A stretch of 10,329 bases of DNA from UBA4717 sp045531795 (GCA_045531795.1 JAZSET010000085.1:1-10329), one strand, 5' to 3'; counted from the first letter of the stretch, positions 1-6,933 are shown. Translations and numbers: made by a program. The notes: generated by a model from the sequence alone, not told the origin.

Positions 1-28
1 TTCTTTTCACTCTTCACTTTTATCTTTT

Positions 29-76
29 CGCTCATCGAAGTTTTGCATCTTATATGCTGTAAACTCCGATGATGCG
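29..76. other. Imperfect 48-base hairpin upstream of miaA
   Basis: The two halves pair as follows: CGC 29-31 with GCG 74-76; TCATCG 32-37 with CGATGA 67-72 (T73 bulged); AGTTT 39-43 with AAACT 61-65 (A38/C66 mismatched); GCAT 45-48 with ATGC 54-57. The terminal loop is CTTAT, and there is a 1x3 internal loop near it. That is 18 pairs within 48 bases. Neither strand has a T run after the stem, so it is not a standard intrinsic terminator. The pyrimidine-rich tract at 1-32 lies beside it. Function is unknown: it may be a structured leader, the end of an upstream transcript, or chance. Confidence 0.4.
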
Positions 77-128
77 GTGTTCATTCAATAAAAGCTTATT
101 GACTCTCCAAAGCAAGAGGTAACAGATT

Positions 129-1103
129 ATGAAGAAAATTATTGCGGTGGTTGGACCTACTGCCTCGGGAAAAAGCGCACTTGCTCTTGAACTTGCAAGA
201 CGATTAGACGGTGAAATTGTATCCTGCGACTCTATGCAGATTTACAAATATCTGGATATCGGAACAGCAAAGCCCACACAGGAAGAAATGCGTGAAATTC
301 CCCACCATATGATTGATATTGTTGACCCGTCGGTGGTAAACTCATACTCCTGTGCAGAATTTGTCGAAGCTGCAAGAAATTGTATAGATGATATAATTTC
401 ACGGGGTAAACTGCCTGTATTATGCGGGGGTACCGGGTTATACATTGACAATATTATTGCAGACACTGAATTCTCCGAAACTGTTGCAGATACCGCCTAC
501 AGAGAAAGTCTCTTTAATCTTGCAAATACCCGGGGTAACGAATATGTATATAATATGCTTATGGAAACTGACCCTGAAAGTGCAAAGGCAACTCACCCCA
601 ATAATATCAAAAGGGTTATAAGGGCGCTTGAAATATATCATTCATCCGGAGTTACCAAAACCGAATGGGATAAAAAATCAAGACTGAGAAAATCTCCGTA
701 TGATGCAAGAATAATCGGTCTTTGTTATAATGACCGTGAAGCTTTGTATGAAAGAATTAACACCCGCGTTGATTTAATGGTAGAGTCCGGACTTATAAAC
801 GAGGTGGAAAGCCTTATAAAAAGCGGCATTCTCAGAAAAGACTCAACCGCTGCTCAGGCAATAGGATACAAGGAACTGCTCGGTTATATTTTGGGCGAAG
901 CTTCCCTTGAAGAAGCCCTCGAGTCAGTAAAGCGCGAAAGCAGACGATATGCAAAAAGACAAATGACCTGGTTTTCACGCAACAAAGATATTCATTGGCT
1001 ATACCCCGACACTTTTGCCGTAAATGACAGATTTAAAATTATTGTAAACAATGCTCTTGACTACTTAACCTCTGACGGCTTTTGTGATATAATTGATCAG
1101 TAA
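129..1103 (+). CDS. miaA: tRNA dimethylallyltransferase MiaA
   Basis: MiaA transfers a dimethylallyl group from DMAPP to N6 of A37 in tRNAs that read codons starting with U. This is the first step towards ms2i6A and it acts in the cytoplasm. The 324 residues match the family's usual length. Visible motifs are the P-loop GPTASGKS (9-16), DSMQIY (34-39) followed by DIGTAKPT, HHMIDIVDP (59-67), GGTGLYIDN (100-108), NNIKRVIRALEIY (158-170), the AQAIGYKEL segment (242-250) and the basic RRYAKRQMTWFSR stretch (272-284). The ATG at 129 has an AGAGGT ribosome binding site 8 bases upstream. In many Clostridia miaA follows mutL, but the 128 bases before it here do not look like a MutL C-terminus. The next gene starts 29 bases downstream. 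Confidence 0.97.
   Translation: MKKIIAVVGPTASGKSALALELARRLDGEIVSCDSMQIYKYLDIGTAKPTQEEMREIPHHMIDIVDPSVVNSYSCAEFVEAARNCIDDIISRGKLPVLCGGTGLYIDNIIADTEFSETVADTAYRESLFNLANTRGNEYVYNMLMETDPESAKATHPNNIKRVIRALEIYHSSGVTKTEWDKKSRLRKSPYDARIIGLCYNDREALYERINTRVDLMVESGLINEVESLIKSGILRKDSTAAQAIGYKELLGYILGEASLEEALESVKRESRRYAKRQMTWFSRNKDIHWLYPDTFAVNDRFKIIVNNALDYLTSDGFCDIIDQ
1065..1093 (+). promoter_or_regulatory. Candidate sigma-A promoter in the 3' end of miaA
   Basis: TTAACC at 1065-1070 matches 4 of 6 bases of the -35 consensus. A 17-base spacer separates it from a perfect TATAAT at 1088-1093. Initiation would fall near 1100, giving a leader of roughly 33 bases before the TTG start of the HlyD-like gene. Such matches do occur by chance in AT-rich DNA. 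Confidence 0.4.
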
Positions 1104-1132
1104 TACTTTTTGTTTGAATTTGGGAGATTATT

Positions 1133-2377
1133 TTGGAAAAAGATTTAAAAAGCAGAATTTTAAAATATACAATAACCTCCATTGTTTTTGCTCTTATTTG
1201 TGCCTACCTGATTTATCATATGGTCGCGGGTGCTTCTGACAGCATCGTAACCGAAATTGCTTACCCGATAAGCGATGAAATTTCACTCGACTGCGATGCG
1301 TATGTTATAAGAAATGAAAGAATTATTAAATCAGACTCGCCGGGAATGTCTGCTACATATTACTATGACGACGGAGCAAAGGTGTCAAAGAATTCGCGTG
1401 TTGCTTCCCTGTTTTACGACGAAAGCGAATCGCGCGGCAGAACAATGATAGATATTGATAAAAAGATCGACTTTCTTGAAAACAGCAACATCGATAAAAC
1501 ATATATGACCTCCGATACCTCGGGAGTTGATGCAAAGCTCAATGATATTTATTATGCTATAAGAACAAGCCTTGAAGATGGAAAGATAAACAGTGTGCTT
1601 TCCTCGTCCGAGGATTTGCTCACTCTTTTGAACCGCCGTATGGTTATAACAGGCGAGGTTGCGGGTTTTGATAAACAGATAGAACAGCTTCAGAGTGAGC
1701 GTCAGAAATATTCGCGTTCAATCGGAGTTGACACCACATCCGTTTATACCGACCTGTCAGGATACTTTTATTCAAACTGCGACGGATATGAGAATATTTT
1801 CAACATAGAAAATATCCAGAACATATCTTATGACGGCTTTATGGATTACACCTTAAAGTCACCGGAGAATGACGATGGCTACAGCATTGGCAAAATCGCC
1901 TACGATTATTCCTGGCAGCTTGTTTGCCCTGTTACAAAAACCGATTTGAAGAATTACTCTATCGGTAAAAGCTACGAAATTGTATTCACAAACAATGCAA
2001 ATAAAAGACTTAAACTCAAGCTTATAGAAACAATCCCCGACACCGATTCAGACGGTGCGCTTATGGTGTTTGAGTCTTTTGACTGTCCGGGCGACTTTGC
2101 TTTTACAAGAATGCAGCAGGTTAAAATAATTGAAAGCTCTGTAAGCGGTATAAAGGTTCCCTCCGGTGCGCTCAGAGTCGTTGACGGAGAAACCGGTGTT
2201 TACATACTATACGGCTCAAAGGTATATTTCTGTAAGCTTAACATTATTGCACAGAAAGAAAACTATTATATTGCCGCGGTTCCCGATCTTCAGGAAACTC
2301 CCTACGGCGTGCTGTGTATTTATGATAACATCATAGTAAGCGGCAAAGATTTATACGAGGGCAAGGTGATTAGCTGA
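1133..2377 (+). CDS. Membrane-anchored HlyD-like (membrane-fusion-type) protein
   Basis: This 414-residue protein has a short basic N-terminus and a single membrane segment at about residues 10-32, so most of it should lie outside the cell. The part after the anchor (about 45-95, with YVIRNERII at 57-65 and GAKVSKNSRVASLF at 81-94) resembles the barrel-sandwich/lipoyl-like domain of HlyD-type adaptor proteins. Short helical stretches follow (about 104-118 and 184-198), then a beta-rich C-terminal half. No ABC or RND transporter gene is adjacent. The start is TTG at 1133, chosen because GGGAGA at 1122-1127 lies 5 bases upstream and no ATG fits better. Its TGA overlaps the yggS ATG by one base, which points to translational coupling. 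I recall similar proteins beside ylmE/sepF in other Clostridia; a role in the cell envelope or division is inference only. Confidence 0.75.
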   Translation: MEKDLKSRILKYTITSIVFALICAYLIYHMVAGASDSIVTEIAYPISDEISLDCDAYVIRNERIIKSDSPGMSATYYYDDGAKVSKNSRVASLFYDESESRGRTMIDIDKKIDFLENSNIDKTYMTSDTSGVDAKLNDIYYAIRTSLEDGKINSVLSSSEDLLTLLNRRMVITGEVAGFDKQIEQLQSERQKYSRSIGVDTTSVYTDLSGYFYSNCDGYENIFNIENIQNISYDGFMDYTLKSPENDDGYSIGKIAYDYSWQLVCPVTKTDLKNYSIGKSYEIVFTNNANKRLKLKLIETIPDTDSDGALMVFESFDCPGDFAFTRMQQVKIIESSVSGIKVPSGALRVVDGETGVYILYGSKVYFCKLNIIAQKENYYIAAVPDLQETPYGVLCIYDNIIVSGKDLYEGKVIS

Positions 2378-3072
2378 TGCTTGAATTTGACATAATAAGA
2401 GAAAACTACAATAAAGTTCTTGCCGAGATAAAGAAAGAAACCGACAGGAATATCGAAATTATGGCAGTTACCAAAAATCAGCCGGTTGAAGCCATCAACT
2501 TTGCTATTAACGAGCTCGGCATATCAATAATCGGTGAAAACCGCGTTCAGGAACTGCTCTCTAAGTATGACAGCATAGATTTTCCATCTAACCGCAGGGT
2601 AAGAGTTCATCTTATCGGCTCACTTCAGACAAACAAGGTCAAATACATAATTGACAAGGTTGATATGATTGAGTCACTTGACTCGTTAAGACTTGCACAG
2701 GAAATCAACAAACGCGCCTCTAAAATCGGCAAGGTAATGGAAGTTCTTGTTGAGGTCAATATCGGCAGAGAGGAGCAAAAAGGCGGTGTTATGCCCGACG
2801 AGCTTTTGGAATTCGTTGAAAAAGTATCGCTTTATCCGAATTTAAAGGTGCGCGGACTTATGACAATTGCACCGAAAACCGCCGAAAAAACAAAAATTTT
2901 CGAATTTTTTCAAGAAACTTATAAATATTTTATTGACATTTCGCAAAAAAACATACATAATATAGATATGGACATTCTGTCCATGGGTATGAGCTCTTCA
3001 TATATCCCTGCGATAAATGCCGGCTCAACCAGGATAAGACTCGGCACTACTCTCTTTGGAGAAAGAAAATAA
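2377..3072 (+). CDS. yggS: YggS/YlmE-family pyridoxal phosphate homeostasis protein
   Basis: This is a single-domain PLP-binding TIM-barrel protein of 231 residues, the usual length, related to the N-terminal domain of alanine racemase. The family buffers PLP and affects amino acid balance; no enzyme activity is firmly established. The PLP lysine is K33 in MAVTKN (29-34). Other family motifs are IGENRVQEL (52-60), HLIGSLQTNK (78-87), VLVEVNIGREEQKGG (123-137), RGLMTIAP (159-166) and the phosphate-binding end MGMS (203-206) plus GSTRIRLGTTLFG (216-228). The segment after MGMS reads SSYIPAI instead of the common S/A-D-x-x-x-A-I, so the usual aspartate is replaced by serine. The start overlaps the preceding stop codon. 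It is the ylmE position of the Gram-positive division cluster. Confidence 0.95.
   Translation: MLEFDIIRENYNKVLAEIKKETDRNIEIMAVTKNQPVEAINFAINELGISIIGENRVQELLSKYDSIDFPSNRRVRVHLIGSLQTNKVKYIIDKVDMIESLDSLRLAQEINKRASKIGKVMEVLVEVNIGREEQKGGVMPDELLEFVEKVSLYPNLKVRGLMTIAPKTAEKTKIFEFFQETYKYFIDISQKNIHNIDMDILSMGMSSSYIPAINAGSTRIRLGTTLFGERK
2933..2961 (+). promoter_or_regulatory. Candidate strong sigma-A promoter inside yggS, ahead of sepF
   Basis: A perfect TTGACA at 2933-2938 is followed by a 17-base spacer and CATAAT at 2956-2961 (5 of 6 matches to the -10). It sits in an unusually AT-rich stretch of yggS (about 2880-2970). Initiation near 2968 would give a leader of about 130 bases running into sepF. 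It would let sepF and the genes after it be transcribed separately from miaA. Confidence 0.55.
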
Positions 3073-3099
3073 TTTTGATTAAATTTTTTGGAGGTAGAA

Positions 3100-3516
3100 A
3101 TGAACATATTCGACTCAATCAAAAATCTTGGCAAAAATTCTGACGATGTAATCGGCGCTTATGACGACAGTGCTTACGAAGAGGGCGTTGACGATTACGA
3201 CACAAGCTATGGTGATGATAGCGGTGTTTCAATGACAAGCGCGGCTCTTCAGCTTAAGGTTGTTAAGCCCACATCCTTTAATGAGGTTACTCAGATTGCC
3301 GACCATCTTCTTGAGGGCAAGACTGTTGTTTTAAACCTTGAAGCTACACAGAAAGAATCTGCAAGACGCCTTATTGACTTCCTCACCGGCGTTGTTTACT
3401 CTATCCAGGGTAAGTTCAAGAATGTTGCAGCAAACACATTTATTATTACTCCTCACGATGTTGATGTAACAGGCGATCCCTCTGCTGTTGCCGACACAGA
3501 AAGCGAAGAAGACTAA
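3100..3516 (+). CDS. sepF: Cell division protein SepF
   Basis: SepF polymerises at midcell, binds the C-terminal tail of FtsZ and tethers it to the membrane. The 138-residue protein shows the full family layout: an N-terminal amphipathic membrane-targeting helix (MNIFDSIKNLG, 1-11), an acidic tyrosine-containing linker (about 14-45), the globular domain (about 52-126, including VVKPTSFNEV, VVLNLEATQKESARRLIDFLTG and NTFIITPHDVDVTG), then a short acidic tail. The start is ATG 3100, because GGAGGT (3090-3095) lies 4 bases upstream. A possible in-frame TTG at 3088 would place the ribosome binding site inside the gene and disrupt the N-terminal helix. It is 27 bases after yggS and 25 before yggT. 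Confidence 0.96.
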   Translation: MNIFDSIKNLGKNSDDVIGAYDDSAYEEGVDDYDTSYGDDSGVSMTSAALQLKVVKPTSFNEVTQIADHLLEGKTVVLNLEATQKESARRLIDFLTGVVYSIQGKFKNVAANTFIITPHDVDVTGDPSAVADTESEED

Positions 3517-3541
3517 TTTACTTTAGTTTTCTGAGGTACTT

Positions 3542-3832
3542 GTGAACAATATCGCTTATATAACCATTTACCTGTTTACAAATGTTGTGCACACACTTCT
3601 GTCGATAGTTATCTTCCTGATGTTTGTGAGAGCAGTGCTCTCCTGGTTTCCCATAAAGGAAAACCCGATTGAAGAGTTTATCTATCAGGTGACAGAGGTG
3701 TTTGTGTACCCTGTAAGAATGATAATCGAGAGATTTGACTCTTTAAGCTCTCTACCTATTGACATATCTTTTTTTGTCGCTTTTATGTGTATGAGTATAG
3801 TTCTTGAAATTCTCTCGGTATTTAAGGCATAA
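3542..3832 (+). CDS. yggT: YggT/YlmG family small membrane protein
   Basis: This is a 96-residue integral membrane protein with two hydrophobic segments, about residues 8-32 and 74-93. Between them lies the family signature: VRAVLSWFP (29-37), NPIEEFIYQVTEVFVYPVRMII (41-62). YggT/YlmG proteins are conserved beside sepF in Gram-positives and in cyanobacteria and plastids, where homologues affect nucleoid or division-plane organisation; the molecular role is not settled. The start is GTG at 3542, with GAGGT at 3533-3537 just upstream. Only 3 bases separate its stop from the ylmH ATG, so the two are probably translated together. Confidence 0.93.
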   Translation: MNNIAYITIYLFTNVVHTLLSIVIFLMFVRAVLSWFPIKENPIEEFIYQVTEVFVYPVRMIIERFDSLSSLPIDISFFVAFMCMSIVLEILSVFKA

Positions 3833-3835
3833 ATT

Positions 3836-4681
3836 ATGAATAAGAATTTTTCATTCCTTAATTTTGCCGATGATGATGAAAAGCGGACTGTATTATCGGC
3901 GCTTGAACTTGCCGAAAGAAGCAAAAATCAAGACGCAGTTATCTCATCATTTCTCAATATTCGTGAGCAAAAGCTCGTAAAAACCGCCCTTTTGTCGGAC
4001 GGTTCTTTCTGCTTTACTTTTTTTGGCGGATACCGTGAGGCAGAGAGGGCTGTTCTTTTGTGCTTTCCCGAATATCTTGCATACTCTATGATGCTTGAGC
4101 CGGGTTATATTGACTCAAAGGATGACGGGCTTTTCTCTTATTGCCGTGAAAATACAGCCGGCTTAATTACTCTTGTCCATATAAGCTGTTCGGATTTTGT
4201 GAAACTCACGCACAGGGATTATATGGGCTCAATACTTTCGCTTGGAATAGACCGTTCTGTTGTTGGCGACATTATTGTAAATTCAGAGCACGATGCTTAT
4301 GTTTTTCTGCTGTCAAAAATTGCTGACTATGTTTGCTTTAATCTCAAATCAGTTGGCCGCACTCCGGTCAGGGTTACAATATGCAACGATTATGCACACC
4401 TGAGAATCAAGCAGAATACAAGCGAGTCTTCTTATGTTGCCACTTCCCTGCGTTTCGACTGCGTTATTTCATCAATCACAGGTATTTCAAGAGATAAGTC
4501 AAAAACAATGATTAAGCAGGGAAATTGCGAACTTAACTACTATTCAAAAGCATCCCCGGATGATACTGTTACCGATGGCGATATTATATCGGTAAGAGGA
4601 TACGGAAAATATAAAATTGCAGATACAAGCGGTGTAACATCCAAAGGCAAATCACGCATCACCGTTTTAAAATATATCTGA
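3836..4681 (+). CDS. ylmH: YlmH family S4-domain RNA-binding protein
   Basis: This 281-residue cytoplasmic protein has the YlmH layout. A long N-terminal region includes the family segment around GSILSLGIDRSVVGDIIV (131-148), and a C-terminal S4 RNA-binding domain spans about 205-260 (ISRDKSKTMIKQGNCELN at 217-234, DGDIISVRGYGKYKI at 247-261). YlmH belongs to the sepF/divIVA neighbourhood and has been linked to ribosome-associated quality control on the large subunit in Bacillus subtilis; that function is carried over by family and is not visible here. The ATG at 3836 has only a weak AAGG upstream, within the end of yggT, consistent with coupling to yggT translation. The divIVA start lies 16 bases after its stop. 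Confidence 0.92.
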   Translation: MNKNFSFLNFADDDEKRTVLSALELAERSKNQDAVISSFLNIREQKLVKTALLSDGSFCFTFFGGYREAERAVLLCFPEYLAYSMMLEPGYIDSKDDGLFSYCRENTAGLITLVHISCSDFVKLTHRDYMGSILSLGIDRSVVGDIIVNSEHDAYVFLLSKIADYVCFNLKSVGRTPVRVTICNDYAHLRIKQNTSESSYVATSLRFDCVISSITGISRDKSKTMIKQGNCELNYYSKASPDDTVTDGDIISVRGYGKYKIADTSGVTSKGKSRITVLKYI

Positions 4682-4697
4682 TTGAGAGGTAATTTCA

Positions 4698-5486
4698 ATG
4701 TTAAAACCAAGTGAACTCAAAAAGAAAAATTTTACCAAAGCGGTAAGAGGATACAGCACAACCGAGGTTGACGAATATATGGGCTATATGCTCGAAAAAT
4801 ATACGGAGCTTTTCAGACGCAACTTTGAGCTTGAACAACAGCTTCGTGTTTTAAATGAACAGAAAAGTGAACTTGAAAGCGAAAAAGAGTCTGTAAAAAC
4901 AGTTCTTGCCAATGCACAGAAAGTTGCTTCCTCAATTATCGAAAAAGCAAACACCCGTGCAGGTGAAATTATTGAGTCAGCACGCGTTGCAGGTAATGCC
5001 GTGCTTTCCGATCTGAATGAACATATAAATGCAGAAAGAGAAACTGCTCTTTCAATCAAGAATCAGGTTAATTCCCTGAAGCGTTCTTTATTTGAAACAT
5101 ACCGCGAGCATATCGAACGCATTGATAACCTCACAAGAATAACAGACTCCGTGAAAATCAAGTCAAGTGATGAATACTTAAACGATGCAGTAAATCGCGC
5201 ACAAAAGGCTCTCAAGAATCTGAAAGCCGCAGACAAGGCTGAAGTAAATCTGACTTATGAGGTTGGTGACACTGCAGAAACTCCGATTGTCCGCGAGGAT
5301 GATACCGAGAATGAAATTGTTGAAAACCCAACTCTTGAAACAGCCGCTGATTCTTCAGTTTCCACTGCTGTTGACACCTCCGACACACTTGTTTTTGAAA
5401 AGGTTAAAGACTCTTCAGACGGACAGTATACGGACAACAGTGCCACACTTGTAATTGACAAGGTAAACGCAGACGATAATGAATAA
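4698..5486 (+). CDS. divIVA: DivIVA-family cell pole/division scaffold protein
   Basis: DivIVA binds negatively curved membrane at septa and poles and recruits partners. This 262-residue copy has an N-terminal lipid-binding domain (LKPSELKKKNFTKAVRGY, 2-19, then EVDEY 23-27) and a long coiled coil (about 28-178, rich in E, K, L, with IIEKANTRAGEIIESA at 80-95). An acidic, low-complexity tail follows (about 185-262). In B. subtilis the membrane-inserting pair is Phe17-Arg18; here the aligned pair is V16-R17. The tail carries a repeated heptad-like motif, TLVFEKV (230-236) and TLVIDKV (250-256), exactly 20 residues apart. Start ATG 4698 has GAGAGGT (4684-4690) 7 bases upstream. The last 8 bases overlap the start of lspA. 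The tail is longer than in B. subtilis DivIVA. Confidence 0.95.
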   Translation: MLKPSELKKKNFTKAVRGYSTTEVDEYMGYMLEKYTELFRRNFELEQQLRVLNEQKSELESEKESVKTVLANAQKVASSIIEKANTRAGEIIESARVAGNAVLSDLNEHINAERETALSIKNQVNSLKRSLFETYREHIERIDNLTRITDSVKIKSSDEYLNDAVNRAQKALKNLKAADKAEVNLTYEVGDTAETPIVREDDTENEIVENPTLETAADSSVSTAVDTSDTLVFEKVKDSSDGQYTDNSATLVIDKVNADDNE

Positions 5487-5958
5487 TAAAATCGTATCAG
5501 TTGTTATTATTCTGTTGTCGGTTATCGCCGACAGACTTACAAAAATAATTGCTGCCACAAATCTTCGTGACAGCGGTATCGGCAGTGTTGATGTTATAAG
5601 CGATGTGCTTAGTCTTACTTATCACGAAAACCGCGGTGCTGCCTTTGGTATGTTTGCCGACTCAAGGTGGATATTTATGGTTTTTTCGGTAGTTGGAATT
5701 CTTGCTGTACTTGTTTACCTGTTTTTCTTTAAAGAAAGCAACAAACTCGTAACAAGTTCTCTTGCTCTTATTGCAGGCGGCGGAATCGGCAATATGATTG
5801 ACAGAATATCAAACGGCTATGTTGTTGATTTTATATATTTTGAAATAATTGACTTTCCGATTTTCAATGTTGCTGACATCTGTGTAACCTGCGGTTCATT
5901 TTTACTTATAATATATTTACTCTCAACTATAAAACAGGGAGATGTGCAGGGGAGTTAA
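5479..5958 (+). CDS. lspA: Lipoprotein signal peptidase (signal peptidase II) LspA
   Basis: LspA cleaves the signal peptide of prolipoproteins just before the lipid-modified cysteine, within the membrane. The 159 residues contain four membrane segments (about 4-24, 64-84, 90-106 and 134-151). All family motifs are visible: the first-helix D18, NRGAAFG (51-57), GNMIDR (104-109), GYVVDF (113-118) and FNVAD (129-133). By homology to the Pseudomonas aeruginosa structure, D117 and D133 are the catalytic pair. The gene starts inside the end of divIVA with an 8-base overlap and no clear ribosome binding site of its own, so translation is probably coupled. Its stop codon lies in the loop of a GC-rich hairpin (5946-5970). 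The lspA-rluD order is common in Firmicutes. Confidence 0.97.
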   Translation: MNNKIVSVVIILLSVIADRLTKIIAATNLRDSGIGSVDVISDVLSLTYHENRGAAFGMFADSRWIFMVFSVVGILAVLVYLFFFKESNKLVTSSLALIAGGGIGNMIDRISNGYVVDFIYFEIIDFPIFNVADICVTCGSFLLIIYLLSTIKQGDVQGS

Positions 5959-5970
5959 ACTCTTCCCTGC
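5946..5970 (+). terminator. Hairpin over the lspA stop codon (possible attenuator or weak terminator)
   Basis: GCAGGGGAG (5946-5954) pairs with CTTCCCTGC (5962-5970) in a 9-pair stem with one G-T wobble. The 7-base loop TTAAACT contains the lspA stop codon TAA. A T-rich but interrupted tail, ATTTTATTGCTT, follows and runs directly into the rluD ATG at 5983. The tail is too broken for a confident terminator; partial termination, mRNA processing or 3'-end protection of the lspA message are all possible. Confidence 0.5.
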
Positions 5971-5982
5971 ATTTTATTGCTT

Positions 5983-6930
5983 ATGGAAGAAATTTTGATA
6001 CTTGAAGCACAGGCTTCTCATATCGGTATGCGTCTTGACGCATATATAAGCGAAAACTCAGAGCTTACCCGTTCATCACTACAAAAGCTTATTGAAAACG
6101 GCAATGTAACGGTAAACGGCACTGTTCAGAAAAAGAATTATAAAATCAGGGAAAATGATGTTATTAGCATCACTCTTCCTGAGCCTGAAGTTCTTGACGC
6201 AGAGCCTGAGGATATTCCGCTTGACATTGTTTATGAGGACAAATACCTGCTCGTAGTAAACAAGCCCAAAGGTATGGTCGTTCATCCTGCAGCCGGAAAC
6301 ACGTCAGGCACACTTGTAAATGCTCTTATGTATCACTGCAAGGATTCACTTTCTTCAATAAACGGTGTTATACGGCCCGGCATTGTGCATAGAATTGATA
6401 AGGACACAAGCGGTCTTCTTATTGTGGCAAAATGTAACGAAGCTCACCTTGATTTAGCTGAGCAGATAAAGATTCATTCCTTTGACAGAATCTATAATGC
6501 AATTGTCGCCGGCAATATTAAAGAGGATACGGGCTTTATTGATGCACCGATTGGCCGTCATCCCGTGGACCGGAAGAAAATGGCAGTGATTAAAGGTTCG
6601 TCTTCGGGTGCAAGGGAGGCTAAAACTCACTATCAGGTACTTAAACGGTTTGGTAATTACACCTATGTTGAACTAAAGCTTGAAACAGGCAGAACTCATC
6701 AGATAAGAGTTCATATGTCAAGTATCGGTCACCCGGTAATCGGTGACCCTGTATACAAATCAAGCTTTGATAAATTTGAAAAGCAAAATCAGAAGCTGTT
6801 GTGCGGTCAGTGTCTGCACGCAAGAATAATAGGATTTACCCATCCGATTACTCACGAAAAGCTCTACTTTGATTCAGGACTGCCCGACTATTTTCGTGAA
6901 ATACTTGACAAGCTCGATAAAATGAGTTAA
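5983..6930 (+). CDS. rluD: Large-subunit pseudouridine synthase, RluA/RluD family
   Basis: This enzyme isomerises uridines to pseudouridine in 23S rRNA. Counting 315 residues from ATG 5983, it has an N-terminal S4 RNA-binding domain (about 14-62, GMRLDAYISEN then SSLQKLIENGNVTVNG) and a catalytic domain from about 80. The active-site motif is GIVHRIDKDTSGLLIVAK (133-150), with the catalytic aspartate at D139. Others are VNKPKGMVVHP (92-102) and LETGRTHQIRVH. The exact target uridines cannot be read from the sequence, so RluD rather than another RluA-type enzyme is a family-level call. An in-frame TTG two codons upstream (5977) is less likely as the start. No good ribosome binding site precedes either start; the nearest purine run (5949-5954) is locked in the hairpin at the lspA stop. 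Confidence 0.93.
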   Translation: MEEILILEAQASHIGMRLDAYISENSELTRSSLQKLIENGNVTVNGTVQKKNYKIRENDVISITLPEPEVLDAEPEDIPLDIVYEDKYLLVVNKPKGMVVHPAAGNTSGTLVNALMYHCKDSLSSINGVIRPGIVHRIDKDTSGLLIVAKCNEAHLDLAEQIKIHSFDRIYNAIVAGNIKEDTGFIDAPIGRHPVDRKKMAVIKGSSSGAREAKTHYQVLKRFGNYTYVELKLETGRTHQIRVHMSSIGHPVIGDPVYKSSFDKFEKQNQKLLCGQCLHARIIGFTHPITHEKLYFDSGLPDYFREILDKLDKMS

Positions 6931-6933
6931 CAT
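6905..6933 (+). promoter_or_regulatory. Candidate promoter for the HAD phosphatase gene
   Basis: A perfect TTGACA (6905-6910) lies inside the 3' end of rluD. It is followed by a 17-base spacer and TAACAT (6928-6933), 4 of 6 matches to the -10, which overlaps the rluD stop codon. Initiation near 6940 would give a leader of roughly 40 bases with the GGAG ribosome binding site at 6970-6973. Confidence 0.45.

Noticed and set aside
7..84. A 25-codon minus-strand reading frame (starts MNTASSEF, ends DKSEE)
   Set aside because: It overlaps the hairpin, has no ribosome binding site at a proper distance and matches no family I know; most likely chance.
3088..3099. Upstream TTG start for sepF
   Set aside because: The GGAGGT ribosome binding site would fall inside the gene and extra residues would disrupt the membrane-targeting helix; ATG 3100 fits.
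4784..5059. Serine-rich minus-strand reading frame opposite divIVA, and a similar plus-strand one at 5257-5454
   Set aside because: Both are shadows of the divIVA coding frame, with low-complexity composition and no start signals.
5455..5480. TTGACA followed by GATAAT at the end of divIVA as an lspA promoter
   Set aside because: The spacer is only 14 bases and initiation would fall inside lspA beyond its start codon.
5977..5982. TTG start for rluD two codons upstream of the ATG
   Set aside because: It adds only two residues and has no better ribosome binding site than ATG 5983.
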